Source: GCA-2690565 sp002457235
GTDB lineage: Bacteria > Verrucomicrobiota > Verrucomicrobiia > Opitutales > Coraliomargaritaceae
NCBI GenBank assembly: GCA_045565695.1
Contig: JBJLEZ010000009.1
Location: 1-64,000, forward strand
Direction of reading: 5' to 3'
DNA length: 64,000 nt
Position 1 is the first letter of the stretch, and each line of letters starts with the position of its first letter. This document shows positions 37,891 through 47,277 of this stretch, piece after piece. Made by a program: the position numbers and the translations under genes. Under the pieces are notes generated by a model. That model was not told the DNA's origin. It worked only from the letters and a program-made list of their open reading frames with translations, and did no database searches.

Positions 37891-37932
37891 ATTCTCCCTT
37901 TCGTGCGAATGCTGAAAGGGAGAATTTTTTTT
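37891..37932 (+). terminator. Strong rho-independent terminator
   Basis: A perfect 12-bp stem, attctccctttc with gaaagggagaat, encloses an 11-nt loop and is followed by eight T residues (37925-37932). It ends a plus-strand transcript, presumably that of tRNA-Gln, although it lies 160 bp beyond the tRNA. The 37731-37890 stretch is AT-rich and holds no open frame that I can support. Confidence 0.85.
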
Positions 37933-38596
37933 AGGAATTATTAAATATCCAATTTGAAATGCTTTGAATTGCTTCCGGTCCAAATGCAATTATTGCAAAG
38001 ATTATAAATGCATAAATTGCTAATGCAAAGAGACTTAAAATAATAGAGATCAGAGTTAATAAGCCATCGCTTTCACAAATACTGATGCCAAGTAGGCAAA
38101 TAACCATTGCAGGTAAAGTATTCGTCAACGGTATCGGTAAAATCATCAATATAGCGAGTAGAATAAGATTGATTGCGATTAGAGGTCGCATTTGCTTGGA
38201 TTGAAATTTCAATAAGCGAGGTTTAATAAAGGGTTCAATCTTCTTTAAACATGCAATAGCGAAGCCAAGAATCTTTTGCACAAGCTTAGGCTGAAATTCA
38301 ATATTTTGAATAGATTTGGGCGTTTTTAGTGCATCTTTCCCGATAAGTATTTGAAAAGCAATTAATACAATAGCTATGCCAAATGGAGTGCTATAACCTG
38401 GAGCGGGAACGGGCAATGCGCTCGGAAGGGATAAGAAAACAAGTATAATTCCAAATCCCTTAGAACCTAAATGATTGAAAAGTTCTGAAATCTTTAAGCT
38501 TTGAAATTGGGTGTTTTCCAAAGTTTGCTCTAAAACCTCTTTTAAGCTATCTCCATGGATCTGCTCATTATCATCTTTGACAGGATTTTTTTGCAT
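37931..38596 (-). CDS. ExoD-like membrane protein
   Basis: This 221-aa protein matches the ExoD family (exopolysaccharide synthesis ExoD). An N-terminal soluble part with LKISELFNHLGSKGFGIILV is followed by LSLPSALPVPAPGYSTPFG and two pairs of membrane helices near the C-terminus. ExoD was named from Sinorhizobium, where it affects exopolysaccharide and alkali tolerance. Its biochemical role is unclear. The stop codon falls at the end of the plus-strand terminator, and nadD is divergent. Confidence 0.82.
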   Translation of the reverse strand: MQKNPVKDDNEQIHGDSLKEVLEQTLENTQFQSLKISELFNHLGSKGFGIILVFLSLPSALPVPAPGYSTPFGIAIVLIAFQILIGKDALKTPKSIQNIEFQPKLVQKILGFAIACLKKIEPFIKPRLLKFQSKQMRPLIAINLILLAILMILPIPLTNTLPAMVICLLGISICESDGLLTLISIILSLFALAIYAFIIFAIIAFGPEAIQSISNWIFNNS

Positions 38597-38637
38597 TGCT
38601 TTAGTTAGCTTAGATTTTTTCTTATTGGAAGCTATTT

Positions 38638-39264
38638 ATGCAAAAAAAACACAATGAAAATTTAAAAGGAGGTCGGGCTTTATTTGGTGGAAGCTTTGAT
38701 CCAATACATTGTGGCCATATGGCTATAGCCCAATCTGTGCTCCAATTAGAAACGATTGATGAAGTGGTTTTTATTCCTAATGCAATATCGCCCTTAAAAT
38801 CTCACAATCCATTAGCAAGCAACCTTCAGCGTAAAGAAATGATCCTCAAAGCTATTGAGGGAATAGATGGTTTTTCATTAGATGATTTAGAGCTTAAGAG
38901 TGGGGGCATAAGCTATACAATCGATACCGTTGAGAAATATTTAAAGAAAATGGACACAGATATCTATTTTATTATTGGTGCGGATCAATTTCACCAGTTA
39001 TTAAATTGGCATAGAGTAGAGGCTTTGATTAAAGCACTCAAGTTCCTAGTGTATCCTAGATGTGGCTTTTCCGTAGAATCGGCTCCGATCATTTCAAGTA
39101 AAGAAATAGTAATAGAGTATGAGGTTTTAAATTTGCCTTATTGGGATATGAGTTCTACAAAGATTCGAAATTTATGTGATCAAGGTGAACCAATTAAGAA
39201 TCTTGTTCCTCGAAGTGTTGAAGTTTTTATTGAAAAGCATCATATGTATCAAAGTTCTAAATAA
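38638..39264 (+). CDS. nadD: Nicotinate-nucleotide adenylyltransferase
   Basis: NadD joins nicotinate mononucleotide and ATP to give deamido-NAD. The nucleotidyltransferase motifs LFGGSFDPIHCGHMA and MSSTKIRNL (the ISSTxIR signature) are visible. The 208-aa length is normal. It is followed 12 bp later by rsfS, a pairing conserved in many bacteria. Confidence 0.95.
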   Translation: MQKKHNENLKGGRALFGGSFDPIHCGHMAIAQSVLQLETIDEVVFIPNAISPLKSHNPLASNLQRKEMILKAIEGIDGFSLDDLELKSGGISYTIDTVEKYLKKMDTDIYFIIGADQFHQLLNWHRVEALIKALKFLVYPRCGFSVESAPIISSKEIVIEYEVLNLPYWDMSSTKIRNLCDQGEPIKNLVPRSVEVFIEKHHMYQSSK

Positions 39265-39276
39265 AGAGTAGTTTAT

Positions 39277-39651
39277 ATGTCGGAAGAAAAAAATATATTA
39301 AATGATTTGGGTGAGGTTAAAGAAGAACTCAAATTAATTATCGAAGTATTAGAGGATAAAAAAGGAAATGATATTCGTATCTTTGATATTCGTGAACAAT
39401 CTTCGGTTACTGATTTTGTTATTCTTGTTTCTGCGATATCTGAACCGCATGCAAAAGCCTTGAAAATTAATTTAGATAAAATGATTCAAGAAAAAGGGAT
39501 CTCGGTTATTGGGAATGACAATGAATCATCGAGCGGTTGGATGGTATTGGATGCTTTTAACTTCATGGTTCATATCCAAACTACAGAGATGCGATCATTT
39601 TATGAATTGGAAGAGCTTTGGAAAGATGCAGTGGAAGTCGATTTTTCCTAA
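39277..39651 (+). CDS. rsfS: Ribosomal silencing factor RsfS
   Basis: RsfS binds uL14 and blocks subunit joining under starvation. The 124-aa protein has DIRIFDIREQSSVTDFVIL, GWMVLDAFNFMVHI and the FYELEELWKDA end typical of the family. It lies next to nadD, as in many genomes. Confidence 0.95.
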   Translation: MSEEKNILNDLGEVKEELKLIIEVLEDKKGNDIRIFDIREQSSVTDFVILVSAISEPHAKALKINLDKMIQEKGISVIGNDNESSSGWMVLDAFNFMVHIQTTEMRSFYELEELWKDAVEVDFS

Positions 39652-39725
39652 ATTTTAGCTTTATTTCATTGATCATTCTAACAACTCTTTATGTTCTATC
39701 TTAATTGTGTAATGACGAATAACCT

Positions 39726-40772
39726 ATGATTGAAAAAACGCTAGATTCCTTAGTTCTAGAGGTCAAAGAAATGAGCCCTAAGTTGGGTAGTCGTGCAGAA
39801 TTTGATTCCTTTAAGTCAACAATATCTGGCCCTAAAGGCAAGTTGACCGATGTAATGAAACTTATGGGAAAAGTTCCCAAGGAAGAAAAGCCAGCAATGG
39901 GTAAGAAGATCAATGAAGCGAAACAAGTGATTCAGGCGAGCATGGATGAGGCGAATAAGCGTATCGAAGAATCAGAATTACTTTCAAGTTTAGGGCCGAC
40001 AATAGATCCAACTCTACCGAGTCCAGATTCAGAAAAGGGAGTCCTTCATCCAATTGCTCAAGTCCGGGATCAGATTGTTGAATTATTTAATAGAATTGGT
40101 TTCGCTGTGGCAGAGGGAACGGAACTAGAAACAGAGTATTACTGTTTTGATGCCTTAAATATTGCTAAGGATCATCCGGCTAGAGATATGCAAGATTCTT
40201 ATTTTATGCCTGATGCAATTCAAATGGCTAATGTCTCTAAAGAATCAGATGAAAAATATTTGCTTCGCACCCATACTTCGAGTGTTCAGATTCGTACTTT
40301 GCTTAAGGAAAAGCCACCAATACGTATTGTTGCTCCAGGGCGCTGTTTTCGAAGAGATACTCCGGATGCTACGCACAGTGCTAACTTCCATCAAATTGAA
40401 GGGCTCTATGTCGACAAGAATGTTACTTTAACTGATTTAAAAGCAACGTTAGATTATTTTGTAAAAATGGTTTTTGGTGATTCGGCAAAAACACGATTAA
40501 GGCCCAGCTTTTTCCCTTTTACTGAGCCGAGTTTTGAGATGGATTTCTATTCTCCAAACTTAGGGAAGTTAAGCAACCAATGGCTGGAAATTATGGGTTG
40601 TGGTATGGTAGACCCTGAAGTATTTAAATCCGTTGGCTTAGATCCAAATGAATACTCCGGTTACGCTTTTGGTATGGGTATCGAGCGTATTGCCATGATT
40701 TTACAAGGTGTGGACGATATTCGTTATTATTATCAAAATGATATCCGTTTTTTACGACAATTCAGTGATTAG
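39726..40772 (+). CDS. pheS: Phenylalanyl-tRNA synthetase alpha subunit
   Basis: This is the catalytic subunit of the heterotetrameric class II enzyme. The N-terminal coiled coil includes SGPKGKLTDVMKLMGKVP. Class II motifs 2 and 3 include PGRCFRRDTPDATHSANFHQ and YAFGMGIERIAMI. The 348-aa length is normal. pheT follows 5 bp later. Confidence 0.97.
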   Translation: MIEKTLDSLVLEVKEMSPKLGSRAEFDSFKSTISGPKGKLTDVMKLMGKVPKEEKPAMGKKINEAKQVIQASMDEANKRIEESELLSSLGPTIDPTLPSPDSEKGVLHPIAQVRDQIVELFNRIGFAVAEGTELETEYYCFDALNIAKDHPARDMQDSYFMPDAIQMANVSKESDEKYLLRTHTSSVQIRTLLKEKPPIRIVAPGRCFRRDTPDATHSANFHQIEGLYVDKNVTLTDLKATLDYFVKMVFGDSAKTRLRPSFFPFTEPSFEMDFYSPNLGKLSNQWLEIMGCGMVDPEVFKSVGLDPNEYSGYAFGMGIERIAMILQGVDDIRYYYQNDIRFLRQFSD

Positions 40773-40777
40773 AGACT

Positions 40778-43228
40778 ATGAAGATTTCTTATAATTGGCT
40801 TAAACAGTATTTCAAATCAGAGGTTAGTTCTGAGGCAATATTGGATGCACTTCCTTTGATTGGTTTTGATGTCGAGGAAACAGAGGTTCTCGGGCCGCCG
40901 CAAATGGAACAGGTTGTCGTAGGTGAGGTGATTGAATTTGAAGCACATCCAAATGCTGATCGTTTGAGACTCTGTAAAGTTAAGACAGCAGAGGATGAAG
41001 CGTCTCATTCCATTATTTGTGGCGCCAAGAATTTTAATGCGGGTGATCGCGTCATGGTTGCGTTACCTGGTGCAGTACTGCCTGGAAATTTTAAAATAAA
41101 AAAGTCAAAGCTGCGAGGTATTGAATCAGAAGGTATGCTTTGTTCTGCTAAGGAATTGAATATTGGTCAAAACCATGATGGCATTATGGTTCTTGATTCA
41201 TCAATAGCCCTTGGTACTGAATTAAATACTCTTTATTCTGATACAGACATCATTTTTCACTTAGAAGTAACTCCAAATCGCGTTGACGTACTCAGTCACA
41301 TTGGATTAGCCCGTGAATTAGTGGCACGTTTTGGCGGATCTGTTGATGTTCCAAAAATTAAATCGAACTTATCAATTGTTGATACCTTGGAACCTAATAC
41401 TACTCTTAAATCATTAATGGTCGAGGCCACGGATATTTGTCCCGAATATTCTGCAATATGCATTGAAGGTGTTCAGGTTGGACCTAGCCCTGAATGGTTA
41501 AAGCAATCTTTGGAGTCTGTTGGACTTAGGTCGATTAATAACATTGTTGATATTACAAATTATGTTCTCCATGAAACTGGACAACCTCTTCATGCTTTTG
41601 ATTCAGCAAAAGTGAGCGGACAATCATTGCTAATTCGTCACGCTTTTAAGGAAGAGAAGATCAAAACTTTAGATGGAAACACACATAGTTTAAATGATTC
41701 TATGGTTGTAATTGCGGATGATGCAAAACCAGTCGCAATAGCAGGTGTTATGGGTTCTGCTGACGCTGAAGTCGATGAATGTACTCAATCAATTATTCTA
41801 GAGTCAGCCTATTTTAATCCGTCTTCAGCTCGTAAAACAGCAAGGGAATTAAACCTAAGTACAGATAGCTCTTATCGATTTGAACGAGGAGTAGATCCTC
41901 AAGGTGTGCAATATGGTATTGAGCGTGCCTGTGATTTGATTCTTGAAGTGGCGGGCGGGTCGCTCCTAGGCAAACGAGTGCAAATTGGTTCGGTAGACAA
42001 GTCTACACAAAGTGTTGAGTTTTCTCCTGAAGCAATGCGTTCTTTCATCGGGTTTTCAGTACAAGATACGGAGGTACAATCGGTCTTTGAGTCTTTGAAT
42101 TTTAAGGTAGATCAATCTTCAGAGTCGAATTGGTTAATCACGCCACCGACTTATCGTAAAGATGTCACTCGTCCAGTTGATCTTTACGAAGAGTTTATTC
42201 GTATTTTTGGAACGGATAAAATTCCTGCTCAATCTATTTCAGTCAACGGGATCAATGCAAGCGACCATCCTATTTATCAGTTTAATGATTCTGTTGGAAC
42301 TTACATGACAGGCAAAAGTTTCAATGAAGCCTTTCTTTACACCTTAAGAAATCAAGATGAAGTAGCATTTTTTCAAGGAAAGGGTCACGAAGAGACTTTA
42401 AAATTAAAACTAGAGAATCCACTGCAGAGTGATCAAAGTCATTTGAGAAATTCTTTAATTCCTGGACTTCTAGATGTCTTAGATTTAAATCTCGCACGTC
42501 AGAATTTAACGACTCAGTTTTTTGAGCGAGGACGTGTGTTCCGAGTATTGGAGGGGCAACTCGTAGAATTAATTTCAGTTGGCTTCATTGCGCTTGGTAA
42601 AAATTTGGATCGAAAGTGGCTCGAGCGAGAAAAATTCGATTTTTATTCGGCTAAAGCTTGTACCGAAGATTTATTTCATTTGTTACCATTCAAGGTAAAA
42701 GAGCGAAAGTGGTCTCCAATTGAGACAAGTGAGTTTTGGCAACCCATGCATTCAGCACAAGCTGGTGATTTATTAAAGGAAGGCTTTGAAGCAAGTGTCG
42801 GACTTTTGAATATGAAAAATGTTAAAGAGTGTTGGGGTCTATCGTATCCGATTTTTGCTGGTTCTCTACTAATTCAAACTGAATTATTTGAAAAAGAAAT
42901 GAAACGCTTTCGTTATCAGGCATTAAGTAATCAGCCTGCTTCTATGAAAGATTTATCCCTAGTCGTTAATCAGTCAGTGCTTGCCAGTGAAGTCCTCAAA
43001 ACAATCAAAGGTTTTATTGAACAATCAATAGAGAGTTTTGCTTGCGAATCAGTCGAGGTTTTTGATGTGTATGAGGGCGAAGGTCTTGAAGAAGGTAAGA
43101 AAAGCTTTGCGGTAAGCATGAAATTCAGAGCGCAAGATCGGACGCTAAAAGATAAAGAGGTGAATGCTTTATTTGAGGCTGTTCAATCTGCAGTACTTGA
43201 ACAAACAGACTACCAAATCAGAAAATAA
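40778..43228 (+). CDS. pheT: Phenylalanyl-tRNA synthetase beta subunit
   Basis: This 816-aa subunit shows the complete domain order. The tRNA-binding OB domain (HPNADRLRLCKV) comes first, then the B3/4 editing domain (RSINNIVDITNYVLHETGQP), the B5 domain, the inactive synthetase-like core and the C-terminal ferredoxin-fold anticodon-binding domain (RYQALSNQPASMKDLSLVV). It lies in a pheS-pheT-gatC-gatA-gatB run, in which all gaps are under 15 bp. Confidence 0.97.
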   Translation: MKISYNWLKQYFKSEVSSEAILDALPLIGFDVEETEVLGPPQMEQVVVGEVIEFEAHPNADRLRLCKVKTAEDEASHSIICGAKNFNAGDRVMVALPGAVLPGNFKIKKSKLRGIESEGMLCSAKELNIGQNHDGIMVLDSSIALGTELNTLYSDTDIIFHLEVTPNRVDVLSHIGLARELVARFGGSVDVPKIKSNLSIVDTLEPNTTLKSLMVEATDICPEYSAICIEGVQVGPSPEWLKQSLESVGLRSINNIVDITNYVLHETGQPLHAFDSAKVSGQSLLIRHAFKEEKIKTLDGNTHSLNDSMVVIADDAKPVAIAGVMGSADAEVDECTQSIILESAYFNPSSARKTARELNLSTDSSYRFERGVDPQGVQYGIERACDLILEVAGGSLLGKRVQIGSVDKSTQSVEFSPEAMRSFIGFSVQDTEVQSVFESLNFKVDQSSESNWLITPPTYRKDVTRPVDLYEEFIRIFGTDKIPAQSISVNGINASDHPIYQFNDSVGTYMTGKSFNEAFLYTLRNQDEVAFFQGKGHEETLKLKLENPLQSDQSHLRNSLIPGLLDVLDLNLARQNLTTQFFERGRVFRVLEGQLVELISVGFIALGKNLDRKWLEREKFDFYSAKACTEDLFHLLPFKVKERKWSPIETSEFWQPMHSAQAGDLLKEGFEASVGLLNMKNVKECWGLSYPIFAGSLLIQTELFEKEMKRFRYQALSNQPASMKDLSLVVNQSVLASEVLKTIKGFIEQSIESFACESVEVFDVYEGEGLEEGKKSFAVSMKFRAQDRTLKDKEVNALFEAVQSAVLEQTDYQIRK

Positions 43229-43233
43229 TTAAT

Positions 43234-43530
43234 ATGCCAAAATCAGATAAAAAAATAAATATTGATTATGTCGCACAATTAGCACGATTGGAATTATCCG
43301 AAGAGGATAAGTCTAAGCTTTCCGGGCAGTTAAATGATATATTAGTTTATTTTGAGAAATTAAATAGCGTGAACGTGGAAGGAATTGAGCCAATGGCCCA
43401 TGCCCATAAGGTGGATAATGTTTGGCGCGAAGGAGATGAACCAGGTGCTGTTTTTTCAAAAGATATTTTAAAGAAAATGGCACCAGAAAGCCGGGAAGAT
43501 CAAGTCGTTGTCCCTAAAGTAGTAGAATAA
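43234..43530 (+). CDS. gatC: Glu/Asp-tRNA amidotransferase subunit C
   Basis: GatC is the small scaffold of GatCAB. The 98-aa protein begins with IDYVAQLARLELSEEDKSKL and later has VEGIEPMAHA, both typical. It lies between pheT and gatA, with gaps of 5 and 11 bp. Confidence 0.95.
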   Translation: MPKSDKKINIDYVAQLARLELSEEDKSKLSGQLNDILVYFEKLNSVNVEGIEPMAHAHKVDNVWREGDEPGAVFSKDILKKMAPESREDQVVVPKVVE

Positions 43531-43541
43531 AATATAGGAAA

Positions 43542-45005
43542 ATGAGCGATTTATTTTATTCGGATATTGCTTCCTTAAATCAAGGGTTAGAGTCTAAAGC
43601 ATTCAGTGCAGTTGAATTGATGCAATCGGTGATAGATCGAACCGATGCAGTTGAACCAAAGATAAACGCATTTGTTGATCGAGACGTTGAGGACGCACTT
43701 AAGCAGGCAAGGGCATCAGATGAACGCCGAGCTAGAGGTGAAAGCTTAGGTCCATTTGATGGAATTCCAGTTGGGATAAAAGATATTTTAGCTGTGAAGG
43801 ATCAATCGCTTCGCTGTGCCTCAAAGATGTTAGAGGGCTATCATTCGCCTTATGATGCGACATGTATTACAAAGTTGAAAGAGGCTGGTTCAATTATTTG
43901 GGGTCGGCTTAATATGGACGAGTTTGCTATGGGTTCATCAACCGAAAATTCAGCTTATGGTTTAACGGCTAACCCTTGGAATCTAGATTGTATTCCAGGA
44001 GGATCTTCAGGTGGAAGTGCCGCTGCAGTATCTGCAGGTGAAGCAATCGTTAGTTTAGGTACAGATACGGGTGGCTCGATTCGTCAACCCGCAGCTTTTT
44101 GTGGTGTAGTCGGCATGAAGCCTACTTATGGACTTGTTTCTCGTTATGGTTTAGTTGCCTTTGCCTCTTCTTTAGATCAAGTTGGTCCTTTGTCACGCAA
44201 TGTGAAAGATTCAGCTTTATTATTAGAAACAATTACTGGTCATGATCCTCTCGACTCAACATCTTTGAATCAACCAAGGGTCAATTATTCCTCGGCTTTG
44301 GATCAACCAACAAAAAAAATGACCTTAGGTGTTCCTAAAGAATTCTTTCAACAAGGCATTGATCAAGAAGTTAAAGAGGCGGTTGAAAAAGCAATTGCTT
44401 GGTATGGTTCGAAGGGCTACGCCATTGAGGAGATTTCATTACCGCATTCAGAATTATGTGTGCCTGTTTATTACATTATTGCTACAGCTGAAGCTTCTTC
44501 AAATCTTGCGCGATTTGATGGCGTTCGTTATTCGCATAGAAGTAAAGACGCTGAAAATATGTTAGAGCTTTTTTCTAAAAGTAGAGGTGAAGGTTTTGGA
44601 GAAGAGGTAAAACGTCGCATTATCTTGGGGACATACGTTTTGAGTTCTGGTTATTATGATGCGTATTATTTAAGAGCGCAAAAGGTGCGTTCGCTCATTC
44701 GTCAAGATTTTGAACAAGCTTTTACTAAAGTGGATGCAATTATTACTCCGACTTCCCCAACACCCGCTTTTCAACGTGGCGAAAAAAATAGTGATCCTTT
44801 GGCAATGTATTTAAATGATATTTATACAATTTCTGTTAACTTGGCTGGTTTGCCAGCACTTTCATTGCCTGTAGGAATGACTCAAAATGATTTACCAATA
44901 GGTATGCAGGTGATTGGAAAAGCTTTTGGAGAATCCGATATTTTATCCATCGCACATGATTTTGAAAAAAATCATGAATTTAAAAACATGAGGCCGAAAA
45001 TCTGA
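43542..45005 (+). CDS. gatA: Glu/Asp-tRNA amidotransferase subunit A
   Basis: GatA is the amidase that frees ammonia from glutamine. The Ser-cisSer-Lys triad is visible as GIPVGIKDI (Lys), CIPGGSSGGSAAAVSAGE (cis-Ser) and GTDTGGSIRQPAAFCG (nucleophile Ser). The 487-aa length is normal. A weak aggaa sequence precedes the ATG. Confidence 0.97.
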   Translation: MSDLFYSDIASLNQGLESKAFSAVELMQSVIDRTDAVEPKINAFVDRDVEDALKQARASDERRARGESLGPFDGIPVGIKDILAVKDQSLRCASKMLEGYHSPYDATCITKLKEAGSIIWGRLNMDEFAMGSSTENSAYGLTANPWNLDCIPGGSSGGSAAAVSAGEAIVSLGTDTGGSIRQPAAFCGVVGMKPTYGLVSRYGLVAFASSLDQVGPLSRNVKDSALLLETITGHDPLDSTSLNQPRVNYSSALDQPTKKMTLGVPKEFFQQGIDQEVKEAVEKAIAWYGSKGYAIEEISLPHSELCVPVYYIIATAEASSNLARFDGVRYSHRSKDAENMLELFSKSRGEGFGEEVKRRIILGTYVLSSGYYDAYYLRAQKVRSLIRQDFEQAFTKVDAIITPTSPTPAFQRGEKNSDPLAMYLNDIYTISVNLAGLPALSLPVGMTQNDLPIGMQVIGKAFGESDILSIAHDFEKNHEFKNMRPKI

Positions 45006-45016
45006 CAGATTAAATA

Positions 45017-46486
45017 ATGAAGTATGAAGTCGTTATAGGATTAGAAATCCATGTTCAAGTTAAGACGAAAACAAAAATGTTTACGGCTGCTCCTTATCGG
45101 TACGGAGCAGATCCCAATACCTTGACAGATGCTGTAGTACTAGGTTTGCCAGGAACTTTACCTGTTTTGAACTATGAGGCTATCGAGCGTTGTGCTCAGC
45201 TTGGCTTGATGCTTGGATGTGAGATTGCAGAGGTATGCAAATGGGATAGAAAAAATTATTTTTACCCAGATTCACCTAAGAATTATCAGCTAACACAAAA
45301 TGAACAACCATTGTGCATTGGAGGCTCTGTTGAAATCGAATTGCCGGGTTCGGCGCGAAATATTGAGGGTACGCATCGCTGGGTTCAACTCAATCGTATC
45401 CACTTAGAAGAGGATCCTGGAAAGTTATCACATACTGCTTTTGATAGTTTAATTGATTTTAATCGTGCTGGCGTTCCTTTAGCTGAAATTGTAACTGAGC
45501 CCGATCTTTATTCTTCTGAAGAGGCGGTTGCTTTTTTAAATGCACTTAGGAATCTGATTACCTTTGCTGGCATTTCAGACTGCGATATGGAAAAAGGGCA
45601 AATGCGTTGTGATGCCAATGTTTCATTACGCATTAAAGGTTCAGATGTTTTAGGTACACGAACGGAGATGAAAAATCTGAATTCAATTTCAAATGTTAGA
45701 GCATCAATTGAGTATGAGATAAAGCGACAGGCAAAAATATTAGAAGCTGGTGAATCTGTAATACAAGAAACACGCCGCTGGGATGCTACAAAGAGTGTTA
45801 GTTTTTCGTTGAGAAGCAAAGAAGAAGCACATGATTATCGATATTTCCCTGATCCCGATTTAATGCCAGTTTCCATGGATAGAAAGCGAATCGAGTCCTT
45901 GAGAGAAGCTTTGCCAGAACGTCCTTTTGATCGACAACGTCGCTATCAGGAGAAGTATTTTTTGCCTTATACGATTACTTCTGTGCTCTGTGCAGATCGT
46001 GAATTGAGCGATTTTTTCGAATCGGCATTGAGTGTTTATGATTCGCCCAAAGCGATTGCAAATTATATCGTTAATGATCTTTTGAGAGAATTATCCGCAA
46101 ATTCCGAAGTGGGTGACTCAGCTTTATTAATCAGTGATACAAAAATGAAGGCAGAATTTATTGCCGAATTAGTTGAGGTAGTGGAATCAGGAATTATTTC
46201 AAAACAAATTGCTAAAGACGTTTTTTCAGAAATGTTCCATTCTGGTGACTCTCCGAAAACAATAATAGAGAAAAAGGATTTGAGTCAAAATAATGATGAC
46301 TCAGCAATTGAGTCTTTATGCTTGGAGGCAATTGCGAATAATCCAAAAGCAGTCGCTCAGTATAAAGAGGGAAATGCTAAAGCAATTAATGCACTTAAAG
46401 GCCCAATTATGAAAGCAACTAAAGGCAAAGCGAATCCAACTACCTTAGATGCTTTGTTGCAAAAACTAATTCAAGGGTCAGAGTAA
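45017..46486 (+). CDS. gatB: Glu/Asp-tRNA amidotransferase subunit B
   Basis: GatB is the kinase-like subunit that activates the mischarged aminoacyl-tRNA. It begins YEVVIGLEIHVQVKTKTKMF and has DRKNYFYPDSPKNYQL and GQMRCDANVSLR, with a C-terminal YqeY-like tail domain. The 489-aa length is normal. Its end overlaps the convergent radC by 9 bp. GatCAB would amidate Glu-tRNA-Gln, the tRNA for which is encoded at 37657. Confidence 0.97.
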   Translation: MKYEVVIGLEIHVQVKTKTKMFTAAPYRYGADPNTLTDAVVLGLPGTLPVLNYEAIERCAQLGLMLGCEIAEVCKWDRKNYFYPDSPKNYQLTQNEQPLCIGGSVEIELPGSARNIEGTHRWVQLNRIHLEEDPGKLSHTAFDSLIDFNRAGVPLAEIVTEPDLYSSEEAVAFLNALRNLITFAGISDCDMEKGQMRCDANVSLRIKGSDVLGTRTEMKNLNSISNVRASIEYEIKRQAKILEAGESVIQETRRWDATKSVSFSLRSKEEAHDYRYFPDPDLMPVSMDRKRIESLREALPERPFDRQRRYQEKYFLPYTITSVLCADRELSDFFESALSVYDSPKAIANYIVNDLLRELSANSEVGDSALLISDTKMKAEFIAELVEVVESGIISKQIAKDVFSEMFHSGDSPKTIIEKKDLSQNNDDSAIESLCLEAIANNPKAVAQYKEGNAKAINALKGPIMKATKGKANPTTLDALLQKLIQGSE

Positions 46487-47188
46487 ATTATTTTCTCGGA
46501 AACTATAGTATCCTTGTTGCATGGGATCGATTGATTTTTTCCCAAGGATCATGAAGTCTAGTAGCTCGATACAAGTGATCTTTGAGCTTTCAAGTAGGAT
46601 TTTTGCCACTTCGTTATCTGCTTTGCTTGGGCTAGGGTCACCACTAGGATGGTTGTGAACAACGACTATAGCAGTGCAACCTAGACGAATAGCGACCCTG
46701 AAAATTTCTCTTGGATGAATTAATGAACTAGTAGCGATTTCTGATGTGATCTCATAGAAATTAATTAAGTAATTTTTTCGATTAAGGCAGAGAACCCATA
46801 CTTTTTCGATATCTAGCTTTTTCGATTTATTTTCTAAAAATTGGTATATTTTTTCGGGAGAATTCAGTAAAGGCTGTTTTTCCGTTGAAGAGTTTATACG
46901 CTCAGAAAGCTCAATAATCGCCAACAGTTGAAGTCCTTTTACCTGACCTATACCAGATATTTTGACAAAATCCTCTAAGCTATATTTAGCCAAATTTTGT
47001 AAAGAACCTGCTTCTTTGAGGATTTTCTTGGCTAAAACTAAAACATTCGTACCTTTTGTCCCACTCCGGAGAATCATGGCTAATAGCTCACTATCACTTA
47101 AAGCACTTGCACCTAATCGAAGGAGTCTTTCTTGCGGTCGTTCCTCGATTTCTATTTCTTTAAGTGGAATTGTGGGGTAGGTCGTCAC
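46478..47188 (-). CDS. radC: RadC family protein (JAMM domain)
   Basis: This 236-aa protein has an N-terminal helix-hairpin-helix region (LVKISGIGQVKGLQLLAI-like, before residue 95). The C-terminal JAMM metalloprotease motif is HNHPSGDPSPSKAD. The family is widespread, and its old link to DNA repair is not well supported. The metal ligands His, His and Asp are intact. It is convergent with gatB. Confidence 0.93.
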   Translation of the reverse strand: MTTYPTIPLKEIEIEERPQERLLRLGASALSDSELLAMILRSGTKGTNVLVLAKKILKEAGSLQNLAKYSLEDFVKISGIGQVKGLQLLAIIELSERINSSTEKQPLLNSPEKIYQFLENKSKKLDIEKVWVLCLNRKNYLINFYEITSEIATSSLIHPREIFRVAIRLGCTAIVVVHNHPSGDPSPSKADNEVAKILLESSKITCIELLDFMILGKKSIDPMQQGYYSFRENNLL

Positions 47189-47277
47189 TTTTTCTAGACT
47201 TAAGGGCTTAAGTAAGTAGCGTTCTCTTTATTACTAGTATGTAAAATATTCAGTTTCGGCCAATTTAAAAATTATCT

